Shown here: one piece after another, positions 1-4,950 of the stretch
Layout: each line of letters starts with the position of its first letter
Position numbering within the stretch: position 1 is the stretch's first letter
Origin: DAOUMU01 sp034409055
GTDB taxonomy: Bacteria; Chloroflexota; Anaerolineae; 4572-78; J111
Length of the DNA: 8,428 nt
Direction of reading: 5' to 3'
NCBI GenBank assembly: GCA_034409055.1
Contig: DAOUMU010000478.1
Location: 1-8,428, forward strand
Notes under the pieces: model-generated
What the model was told of the DNA's origin: nothing
Database searches by the model: none
The model's input: only the letters and a program-made list of their open reading frames with translations
Translations under genes and position numbers: made by a program

Positions 1-131
1 GGAGTGATGTGAGTTATGAAGAGCGGGTGAAGTTGGATATGCATTACATTCGCAACTACAGTATCTGGTTTGACCTGTATCTGCTGTGGCAGACCATTCC
101 GGCCGTCCTCAAAGGCCGTGGCGCGTACTAA
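1..131 (+). CDS. C-terminal end of a bacterial sugar transferase (polyprenyl-phosphate glycosyl-1-phosphate transferase), 5' truncated
   Basis: Reading from base 3, the frame gives about 42 residues ending at TAA 129-131. The tail contains YEERVKLDMHYIRNYSIWFD, then a Leu-rich stretch and IPAVLKGRGAY at the C-terminus. This is the characteristic end of the WcaJ/PssY/EpsL-type sugar transferase family: a YIRNWS-like motif, then a DLxLLxxTxxAVLxGxGAY terminus. These enzymes move a hexose-1-phosphate from a nucleotide sugar to undecaprenyl phosphate at the inner face of the membrane, the first step of exopolysaccharide or O-antigen assembly. Only the C-terminus is present, so catalytic residues and sugar specificity cannot be judged. 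A strong terminator follows 23 bases after the stop, so this is the last gene of its transcript. The family call is confident; the substrate is unknown. Confidence 0.82.
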   Translation, partial: SDVSYEERVKLDMHYIRNYSIWFDLYLLWQTIPAVLKGRGAY

Positions 132-154
132 GCAAGTAAGGATTTATCGTTAAT

Positions 155-211
155 AATAACTTCGTACTTTTCACTAAGAAAGCCCGGTATAAAGTACGAA
201 GTTATTTTTTT
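155..211 (+). terminator. Rho-independent terminator after the sugar transferase
   Basis: A perfect 16-bp inverted repeat (155-170 with 191-206) encloses a 20-nt loop and runs into seven T residues (205-211). The stem is AT-rich at its base with a CGTAC centre. Position and form suit termination of the upstream gene. The outer 11 bp of each arm (ATAACTTCGTA at 156-166, and its complement at 195-205) equal the outer 11 bp of a loxP half-site, but the gap between them is 28 nt instead of 12. Confidence 0.8.
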
Positions 212-219
212 GTTTAGCA

Positions 220-409
220 CTTCCTGCTGCATTGAGCAAAAATTCCAACCTGTACAATTAGGCAAACAACCGTCCCGGAAGCTATCAAGTGACTTTAATT
301 GGACCAAAATTTGCAGTTGTAGCCATATTTTGTCCAGTAAGGCCCGTTGTAGCTTCCGGAAAGGTGGGCTAATTGCACAGGCCCAAAAATTCTTGCGTGC
401 AGTAGCAAG
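220..409. repeat. Long imperfect foldback (about 190 nt) between terminator and receiver gene
   Basis: Nested complementary blocks run almost the whole length. TTCCTGCTGC (221-230) pairs with 399-408. TGTACAATTAG (251-261) pairs with CTAATTGCACA (369-379), 10 of 11. CCGGAAGCTA (275-284) pairs perfectly with TAGCTTCCGG (350-359). TGGAC plus AAAAT (300-310, one bulged C) pairs with ATTTTGTCCA (327-336). The remaining loop is 311-326. No convincing protein is encoded: the one open frame across it resembles nothing known and overlaps the receiver gene. It could be the remnant of a miniature inverted-repeat element or a structured 5' leader. The pairing was seen directly; the role is inference. 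Confidence 0.6.
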
Positions 410-411
410 GA
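407..411 (+). promoter_or_regulatory. Ribosome binding site AAGGA of the receiver gene
   Basis: AAGGA lies 6 nt before ATG 418 and decides that start over the in-frame TTG codons at 412 and 415, which would sit on top of it. Bases 407-409 are the last part of the 3' arm of the foldback and can pair with 220-222, so folding could partly hide the site. Confidence 0.6.
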
Positions 412-417
412 TTGTTG

Positions 418-783
418 ATGAAAGGTATCCAGGTTTTAATTGTTGATGATGAGTTCCTGGTCCGTGAAATGACGAAGGGGTTATTGGAACAGATAGGATG
501 TACGGTTATTGGGAAAGCAGCAAATGGTCTTGAGGCAATTGGGCTGTCTCAATCTTTGCGGCCTGATGTGATTCTGATGGACATAGACATGCCCAAGATG
601 GATGGCTTTGAAGCCACGCGGTACATCAGTGAACATCATTCTACAGCGGTGATAATGCTGACCGCCTACGACTCCCCTGAAATAGTCGAACAGGCCCGCC
701 TGGCCGGAGCCGGGGCTTGTTTGAGCAAGCCACCGCAGGCGTATGAATTAGAACGAGCCATTGCCACGGCCATTGCCCGGTAG
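418..783 (+). CDS. Stand-alone response regulator receiver protein (CheY-like)
   Basis: The product is 121 residues, a single receiver domain with no output domain. Visible landmarks are the acidic pair D10-D11, the phospho-acceptor D55 in VILMDIDMPKMDG, the switch residue T82 in MLTAYD, and K104 in the SKPP motif, so all catalytic positions are intact. Such proteins act in the cytoplasm by passing a phosphate along a relay or by binding a partner. The ATG at 418 is chosen because AAGGA sits 6 nt upstream and because the domain begins at once (MKGIQVLIVDDE). No kinase gene is adjacent. The nearest kinases are at 4947 and 6056, beyond a transposase cassette and a transporter operon, so a link to them is only possible. 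The gene ends with a genuine TAG stop. Confidence 0.9.
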   Translation: MKGIQVLIVDDEFLVREMTKGLLEQIGCTVIGKAANGLEAIGLSQSLRPDVILMDIDMPKMDGFEATRYISEHHSTAVIMLTAYDSPEIVEQARLAGAGACLSKPPQAYELERAIATAIAR

Positions 784-800
784 GGCTTGGCTGTATTTTA

Positions 801-1036
801 GTAGAATTTGCACGCCTACGCGCGAACGGGGCCAGACGAACCTGCTCGGCACGAGGGCGTGCTTCGCTTTTCGACTACAGGTGGAGTGAGCACGCCCACG
901 TGCGAACGGGGTTACATCTGGGTTCGCTCGGCACGAAGGCGTGCCTCGCTCCTCTTTCAACAGTGGAGTTTGCACGCCCACGTGCGAACGGAGCCGCATG
1001 GAACCTACCCGGCACGAGGGCGTGCCTCCCTCCTCA
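801..1036. repeat. Three tandem ~80-bp REP-like units
   Basis: Units lie at about 801-878, 880-959 and 962-1036; their GCACGCC cores start at 810, 890 and 972 (spacing 80 and 82). Each unit has two parts in opposite orientation: GCACGCCCACGTGCG (GCACGCCTACGCGCG in unit 1), then about 25 variable bases, then GGCACGAGGGCGTGC or GGCACGAAGGCGTGCC. Each part can form its own GCACG or GGCACG hairpin with a 4-nt loop. The two parts can also pair with each other over about 13 of 14 bases. A GGAGT lead-in precedes units 2 and 3, and a CTCCTC tail follows the hairpin in units 2 and 3. Unit 1 is preceded by GTAG (801-804), the tetranucleotide found 5' of REPs in enterobacteria; it may be chance here. 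Confidence 0.8.
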
Positions 1037-1062
1037 GTTACCGGTAGCATCTCTCGTCTCTC

Positions 1063-1602
1063 TTAAAACCATTCTCGATCAATCTCAATCAACCACTCTT
1101 CGCCAAATTGATAATTCCGGTAACTGGAGTATAGATAATCACCAGGATGCTCCACTAAGCTAGCTCGGAGCGGATTACGATGAACATAATTCAACTTCTG
1201 ACGTAAGAAACGCTCAGTGTACACATTCTCGTCCCAATAACTATCTTGCCAGACTTTATTGTCACTGCGCCCCGTCTCTTTCCCCGCTTGTTCAAAGGCC
1301 GTTACCCATTCTGCAATACCCTCAACTTTGGCTTGCCGGATGATACGTTTTGAGGTAAATGTTTTGTAGTCCCGCATAATATCTGAAACGGTTGCCTGAC
1401 CAAAGGGCCAGATAATGAGATGAAGATGGTCCGGCATGATTACGTAACCCAAGAGCTTGAATTCCTGTTGGTAGCGGTAGAAATTGAGGCTGTCGATGAG
1501 AGGGATAATAAAGGCAGGACGGGTAAAAATGGGTAAGCGATGATAGATAACCGTAGTGATGTAATAGATATGCCCTTCGATGTGAAATCTTGGTAAGCTC
1601 AT
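1063..1602 (-). CDS. REP-associated tyrosine transposase (RAYT; IS200/IS605-like Y1 family)
   Basis: The product is 179 residues, a normal length for the family. The N-terminus (GHIYYITTVIYHRLPIF) matches the opening strand of Y1 transposases. The metal-binding HUH motif is H59-L-H61 in MPDHLHLII. The likely nucleophilic tyrosine is Y139 in NYVHRNPLRA, followed by the family's HPGDYLYSSYRNY signature. These proteins cut single-stranded DNA at REP hairpins through a 5' phosphotyrosine link. All expected catalytic residues are present and the frame is intact, so activity is possible. GAGGAG (1613-1618) lies 11 nt before the ATG. Three REP units lie beyond its 3' end and a half unit lies in its upstream region, where that hairpin would fall in or near the promoter and could allow self-regulation (inference). 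Confidence 0.9.
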   Translation of the reverse strand: MSLPRFHIEGHIYYITTVIYHRLPIFTRPAFIIPLIDSLNFYRYQQEFKLLGYVIMPDHLHLIIWPFGQATVSDIMRDYKTFTSKRIIRQAKVEGIAEWVTAFEQAGKETGRSDNKVWQDSYWDENVYTERFLRQKLNYVHRNPLRASLVEHPGDYLYSSYRNYQFGEEWLIEIDREWF

Positions 1603-1629
1603 ATTTTGTTTTGCTCCTCAACACGCAAA

Positions 1630-1665
1630 CACCGCTCGGCACGTGGGCGTGCCTCGCTCCTCATT
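1630..1665. repeat. Half REP unit upstream of the transposase
   Basis: CGCTCGGCACG followed by TGGGCGTGCCTCGCTCCTC repeats the right half of unit 2 (about 925-955), differing mainly in the hairpin loop. GGCACG and CGTGCC form a 6-bp stem around TGGG. The left half of the unit is missing. The hairpin lies 28-40 nt upstream of the transposase start on its own strand. Confidence 0.75.
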
Positions 1666-1726
1666 TACTCCTTGGTGGTCCTAAACTTCTACACTATATA
1701 ACAAACCCGTGAATTTTTCAACGAAC

Positions 1727-1755
1727 TTGCTTCAGCGTTAAGTCTGGTATATGAT
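1727..1755 (+). promoter_or_regulatory. Possible sigma-70-type promoter for the ABC transporter operon
   Basis: TTGCTT (1727-1732) and TATGAT (1750-1755) are 17 nt apart in an AT-rich stretch after the REP cassette, with TG upstream in TGGTATATGAT. It would give a leader of about 130 nt before the ATPase gene. Assigned from sequence match only. Confidence 0.4.
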
Positions 1756-1773
1756 AATACGTTAAATTGAAGT

Positions 1774-1858
1774 CGTGGTGAAGGAGCAAAACTTCGTTCT
1801 CAAATCATCACGTTTCACGTCACTTGCCCTCCTGTGGGTTTACATTTCACGCTCCTTC
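1774..1858 (+). promoter_or_regulatory. Leader of the ABC operon with two competing helices
   Basis: CGTGGTGA (1774-1781) can pair with TCATCACG (1805-1812), 8 bp including one G-U. GAAGGAGC (1780-1787) can instead pair with GCTCCTTC (1851-1858), 8 perfect bp. The two helices share 1780-1781, so they exclude each other at their junction. No known riboswitch consensus was recognised (no thi-box or cobalamin box). Bases 1859-1894 up to the start codon hold no clear Shine-Dalgarno sequence. Confidence 0.3.
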
Positions 1859-1894
1859 TCTTGCCCCGAAATGCTGCATTAATGGCGTTATTCT

Positions 1895-2698
1895 ATGCCT
1901 GATTCAAACAATGCCATCATCAACCTAATCGATATCGCCTTCGTCTATCCTGGGGGGGCGGCCATTTTCCAGGACTTCTCCTGGCGCGTCAGGCGAGGGG
2001 AGGCCTGGGCCATTATTGGGCCGAGTGGCTGCGGTAAGAGTACCTTGCTCTATCTCATGGCCGGGCTGCGCCAGCCGACCAGCGGCCAACTGCTGGTTGA
2101 CAAGCAGCCCATTACCCGGCCCCGTCCCAAAACCGGCTTAATTTTACAGGATTACGGGCTCCTGCCCTGGGCCACCGTCTGGGACAATGCGGCCCTGGGG
2201 TTGGACATTCGTCGTTTTTACGGGCCGGATGGTAAACACGCCCCAACGGATGAACTGTTTACCGACAAGGAGCAGCGCGTTGACTATTGGCTCAAACGGC
2301 TGGGCATCAGCCACATCGCCCGTCAATATCCTAACCAGATTTCCGGGGGCCAGCGTCAGCGGACTGCCATTGCCCGCACCCTGGCTCTTAATCCCGATTT
2401 ACTGCTGATGGATGAACCCTTTGGGGCCCTGGATGCCTTGACTCGCGAAGATTTGCAGTGTTTGACCCTGGAACTACGAGCCGAGCAGAATCTGACCACG
2501 CTCATCGTGACCCACAACATTGACGAAGCCGTGTTTATGGGCCAGAAAATTTTAGTCATGACCCAACCACCAACCACCCAGGCGCTCATCGTCGAAAATC
2601 CGCAGGCCGGTACACCGGGTTACCGGCAACAGGCAGCGTTTTTTAACCGCTGTAACCAGTTGCGTGAAATGTTGGAAGAGCAGGAACCGGTTTTATGA
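1895..2698 (+). CDS. ABC transporter ATP-binding protein, NitT/TauT/SsuB type
   Basis: The product is 267 residues. Motifs in order: Walker A GPSGCGKST (42-50), Q-loop Q85 in LILQDYGLLPW, signature ISGGQRQR (149-156), Walker B LLLMDEP (169-175), D-loop GALD (177-180) and H-loop H207 in VTHNIDEAV. The QDYGLLPW and THNIDEAVFM strings are typical of the nitrate/taurine/sulfonate importer class, which also includes pyrimidine-precursor (ThiZ-like) importers. A charged stretch at about 106-130 (RRFYGPDGKHAPTDELF region) makes the helical domain slightly longer than in SsuB. The protein would power import on the cytoplasmic side together with the permease, whose ATG overlaps its TGA stop. The substrate cannot be read from the sequence. 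The ATG at 1895 has no evident ribosome binding site. Confidence 0.92.
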   Translation: MPDSNNAIINLIDIAFVYPGGAAIFQDFSWRVRRGEAWAIIGPSGCGKSTLLYLMAGLRQPTSGQLLVDKQPITRPRPKTGLILQDYGLLPWATVWDNAALGLDIRRFYGPDGKHAPTDELFTDKEQRVDYWLKRLGISHIARQYPNQISGGQRQRTAIARTLALNPDLLLMDEPFGALDALTREDLQCLTLELRAEQNLTTLIVTHNIDEAVFMGQKILVMTQPPTTQALIVENPQAGTPGYRQQAAFFNRCNQLREMLEEQEPVL

Positions 2699-3444
2699 AA
2701 TGGCGTGAGATGGTGATTGGCCTGATAGCGACGATTATCATCTGGCAACTGCTGGCCATGTTGCTCAACCGTAACGTGTTTCCCCCGCCGACCAAAGTTC
2801 TGATCATCTTCTTTCAATCGATTTTAACAGATTTAGGCCGTCATTTTTTGGTTTCGGCCTGGCGGGTGCTGGCTGCGATTATCTTGGCCGTGGTTGTGGC
2901 CGTCCCCATTGGCCTGGGCTTAGGTCAAACCCCGGTTCTGAATCGTCTCTTCTCACCGCTGATTTATATTGCCCATCCTATCCCCAAAATTGTTTTTCTG
3001 CCGATCATTCTAATTTTGTTCGGGGCGGGTGATACCAGCAAAATCTTTATCATCGGCATTATTCTTTTTTTTCAGATTCTGGTGGTGGTGCGGGATGAAG
3101 CGGCTCAACTCCGGCCGGAGTTGATTTTGTCGGTGCGTTCCATCGGCGCTGGTCGCCGGGCTCTCTTCCGGTTCGTCTATTTCCCGGCCACGGTCCCCGC
3201 CGTCCTGACGGCCCTACGCATCAGTGTCGGTACGGCCATTGCCGTCCTCTTCTTTGCCGAGAGTTTTGCCACCACCTCCGGCCTGGGTTATTACATCCTG
3301 GTCGAAAGCTGGGGCGCTTTACGTTATCCCCAAATGTACGCCGGGGTGTTAGCCATGAGCTTACTGGGACTGGTCCTTTACTTTTGTGTTGACGCCCTTG
3401 ATAGGCGTTTAGCCCCCTGGCGTGAGGAAGGAGGGAGTAATTAA
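2695..3444 (+). CDS. ABC transporter permease, NitT/TauT/SsuC type
   Basis: The product is 249 residues and very hydrophobic, with about six membrane segments (roughly 6-25, 56-76, 95-110, 115-133, 165-190, 213-232). The cytoplasmic EAA-type loop that contacts the ATPase is at about 147-166 (VRSIGAGRRALFRFVYFPAT). The HPIPKIVFLPIILILFG string is characteristic of the SsuC/TauC/ThiX branch. Its ATG overlaps the ATPase stop as ATGA, indicating translational coupling and a shared complex in the inner membrane. A periplasmic binding protein, required for import in this class, is not encoded nearby and must be elsewhere. Its stop codon lies inside the left arm of the palindrome at 3439-3491. Family assignment is firm; the substrate is open. 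Confidence 0.92.
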   Translation: MKWREMVIGLIATIIIWQLLAMLLNRNVFPPPTKVLIIFFQSILTDLGRHFLVSAWRVLAAIILAVVVAVPIGLGLGQTPVLNRLFSPLIYIAHPIPKIVFLPIILILFGAGDTSKIFIIGIILFFQILVVVRDEAAQLRPELILSVRSIGAGRRALFRFVYFPATVPAVLTALRISVGTAIAVLFFAESFATTSGLGYYILVESWGALRYPQMYAGVLAMSLLGLVLYFCVDALDRRLAPWREEGGSN

Positions 3445-3491
3445 CAATTAGCAATGAATAGTTAACAATGAGTAATTGCTAATTGTTAATT
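3439..3491. repeat. AT-rich intergenic palindrome bridging permease and prenyltransferase
   Basis: A perfect 17-bp inverted repeat (3439-3455 with 3475-3491) with a 19-nt loop has core arms TTAACAATTAGCAAT and ATTGCTAATTGTTAA. The permease TAA lies in the left arm. A short TTGTTAA direct duplication extends the right side to the TTG start at 3497. The sequence is far richer in A+T than the flanking genes. There is no T-tract, so it looks like a dispersed small palindromic element more than a terminator, though it could slow transcription or protect mRNA ends. Confidence 0.7.
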
Positions 3492-3496
3492 GTTAA

Positions 3497-4363
3497 TTGA
3501 AGTCGCTGCGTATTTTCCTGAACATGATAAGATTCGAGCACACCATCTTTGCCCTGCCCTTTGCCTATCTGGGCATGTTGTTGGCGGCCAGGGGGTGGCC
3601 ACCGGCCCAGAGTGGCTGGCCAACCTGGGGGCAAATTTTTTGGATCACGGTAGCCATGGGGGCCGCTCGCACGGCAGCGATGAGCTTTAATCGCTACATC
3701 GACCGGCAGACGGACGCTCATAACCCCCGTACGGCCGGACGCGATATCCCGGTCGGGCGCATTAGCGCCAATACCGTCCTTTTTTATGGCCTGGTATCGT
3801 TAACCGGGTTACTGGTGGCGGCCTGGATGCTTAATCGCTTAACCTTTATTTTAGCGCCACCGGCAATGATTTTCCTGGTGGGTTACAGTTATACCAAGCG
3901 TTTTACCTGGCTCTGCCATTGGATTTTGGGAGCGACCGATGGCCTGGCCGCTGCCGGGGGGTGGATTGCCGTGACGGCTTCGATTGACCCACCGGCCTGG
4001 GTGTTGTGGCTGGCCGTTACGGTCTGGATTGCCGGTTTTGATTTAATCTACGCTAACCAGGATATCGATTTTGACCGGACCTACGGAATCCATTCTTTCC
4101 CGGCTCGTTTTGGCATTGCTGCTGGCTTGCGTATGGCCCAGGTGATGCACGTCTTGACGGTGGTCGCGCTGGCTGCGGTTGGTTGGATGATGGGCTTGGG
4201 CTGGCCCTACTGGTTGGGCCTGTTGGTCGTGGCCGGCCTACTGATTTACGAACATTCTTTGATCTCTCCCACCGATTTGTCTAACCTGGGTATTGCCTTT
4301 TTTAATGTCAATGGTTATATTGCTATTACTATTTTTGTGGCCACGCTACTAGCGGTGTGGTAG
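3497..4363 (+). CDS. mqnP: UbiA-family prenyltransferase, probably MqnP of the futalosine menaquinone pathway
   Basis: The product is 288 residues with about eight to nine membrane segments. The first Asp-rich motif is N65-RYI-D69-RQT-D73-AHNPRT and the second is D182-LIYANQ-D189-I-D191-F-D193, the two Mg-prenyl diphosphate sites of UbiA enzymes. The opening IRFEHTIFALPFAYLG and the YANQDIDFDRTYGIHSFPARFG block match the MqnP-like subgroup, which attaches a polyprenyl chain to the menaquinone ring precursor in the membrane. A 4-hydroxybenzoate prenyltransferase is the alternative. The TTG at 3497 is chosen because MKSLRIFLNMIRFEHT matches family N-termini. There is no clear ribosome binding site, and the start lies just outside an AT-rich palindrome; ATG 3524 would remove the first nine residues. 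Confidence 0.8.
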   Translation: MKSLRIFLNMIRFEHTIFALPFAYLGMLLAARGWPPAQSGWPTWGQIFWITVAMGAARTAAMSFNRYIDRQTDAHNPRTAGRDIPVGRISANTVLFYGLVSLTGLLVAAWMLNRLTFILAPPAMIFLVGYSYTKRFTWLCHWILGATDGLAAAGGWIAVTASIDPPAWVLWLAVTVWIAGFDLIYANQDIDFDRTYGIHSFPARFGIAAGLRMAQVMHVLTVVALAAVGWMMGLGWPYWLGLLVVAGLLIYEHSLISPTDLSNLGIAFFNVNGYIAITIFVATLLAVW

Positions 4364-4370
4364 TGCTAAT

Positions 4371-4424
4371 AGAGGATTTCTGTTACTGGGAGGTCTAAAT
4401 TTAGAAATGTCCTGTCCTATTTTC
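4371..4424 (+). terminator. Weak possible terminator after the prenyltransferase gene
   Basis: GG plus ATTTCT (4374-4381) can pair with AGAAAT (4403-4408) and CC (4411-4412) across a 2-nt bulge and a 21-nt loop, followed by a short ATTTT run. It is weak; the main support is that a new promoter begins right after it. Confidence 0.2.
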
Positions 4425-4427
4425 CCA

Positions 4428-4457
4428 TTGCTTAACAAATGGACTTCATTATATAAT
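4428..4457 (+). promoter_or_regulatory. Promoter of the NYN/kinase operon, near-leaderless
   Basis: TTGCTT (4428-4433) and a perfect TATAAT (4452-4457) are 18 nt apart. The transcript would start near 4463-4465, only 3-5 nt before ATG 4468. There is no Shine-Dalgarno sequence before that ATG, which fits leaderless initiation. Confidence 0.6.
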
Positions 4458-4467
4458 AACTTAAGCT

Positions 4468-4950
4468 ATGCGTTGGCTGATTGACGGACACAACCTGATC
4501 GGTCATATGCCAAACCTGCGCCTGGATGATCCCAATGATGAAGAAAAATTGTTGGAGTATCTACGTCGCTATCGAGCCAGAACCGGTCACCATTTGACCG
4601 TAATCTTTGACCCCGGTCAGAGCTATCAACCGGCCAGTACCAAAAAAAGAGGGGGTATTACCGTTCAATTTGCTCCCCAGGGCAAAACAGCAGACCAGAT
4701 CATTATCCGGCGTTTGGGTAAAATCAAAAATCCGCAGGCAGTTATGGTGGTCACATCCGACCGGACCGTGCAGGAAGCCGCCCAACAGGCCGGTGTGCGG
4801 GTGGTTACCGCTCAGGAGTTCGGACAGCAACTGCTACAGCTATCCACCCGAGTTGAGTCGGCAGAAGAGGAAGGTAGCCAGGCCGACATCCAGCTCTCAG
4901 CGGATGAAGTCGAAGAATGGTTGACGATTTTCAAACGAAGAAAAGCATGA
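4468..4950 (+). CDS. NYN-domain ribonuclease, YacP/Rae1-like
   Basis: The product is 160 residues, close to YacP length. The PIN-like acidic site is visible: D6 in WLIDGHNLIG, D48 in VIFDPG, D76 in GKTADQIIIRR, and D98 in VVTSDRTVQEAA. The DGHN opening and the GKxADQ-n-VTSD pairing are diagnostic of the YacP branch of NYN nucleases, which in Bacillus (Rae1) cleaves mRNA at the ribosome. The C-terminal 30 residues are acidic then basic (VESAEEEGSQAD to FKRRKA). The gene is first in a unit with two sensor kinases and overlaps the next start as ATGA, which suggests co-production, although in other phyla it more often neighbours translation genes. The start is supported by the promoter position and the family N-terminus. 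The RNase activity is inferred from the motifs. Confidence 0.87.
   Translation: MRWLIDGHNLIGHMPNLRLDDPNDEEKLLEYLRRYRARTGHHLTVIFDPGQSYQPASTKKRGGITVQFAPQGKTADQIIIRRLGKIKNPQAVMVVTSDRTVQEAAQQAGVRVVTAQEFGQQLLQLSTRVESAEEEGSQADIQLSADEVEEWLTIFKRRKA

Larger units (their letters stand above)
801..1665. mobile_element. REP/RAYT cassette: palindromic repeats flanking a Y1 transposase
   Basis: Three tandem REP-like units (801-1036), the minus-strand transposase (1063-1602) and a half unit of the same repeat (about 1630-1665) form one block between the receiver gene and the ABC transporter leader. This arrangement is typical of REP-associated tyrosine transposases, which are usually single-copy and surrounded by their REP sequences. 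The outer limits are drawn at the last recognisable repeat sequence. No target-site duplication is expected for this class and none was found. Confidence 0.7.

Noticed and set aside
156..205. Functional loxP-type recombination site
   Set aside because: The spacing between arms is 28 nt instead of 12, the two innermost arm bases differ, and no tyrosine recombinase is encoded in the window.
210..446. 78-codon open frame from a TTG across the foldback
   Set aside because: It overlaps the receiver start in another frame, has no ribosome binding site, resembles no known protein, and its sequence is explained by the inverted repeat.
801..1036. Possible CRISPR array
   Set aside because: Units are about 80 bp, internally palindromic, imperfect and contiguous, with no uniform spacers and no cas genes.
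748..1050. Minus-strand and plus-strand open frames across the REP array
   Set aside because: Their composition follows the repeated GC-rich palindromes; the peptides repeat with the units and have no start signals.
1322..1642. Second minus-strand open frame overlapping the transposase
   Set aside because: It is the transposase gene read in a shifted frame; the HUH and tyrosine motifs belong to the 1063-1602 frame.
1760..1894. Thiamine (TPP) riboswitch before the importer genes
   Set aside because: The conserved CTGAGA and the second thi-box element are absent.
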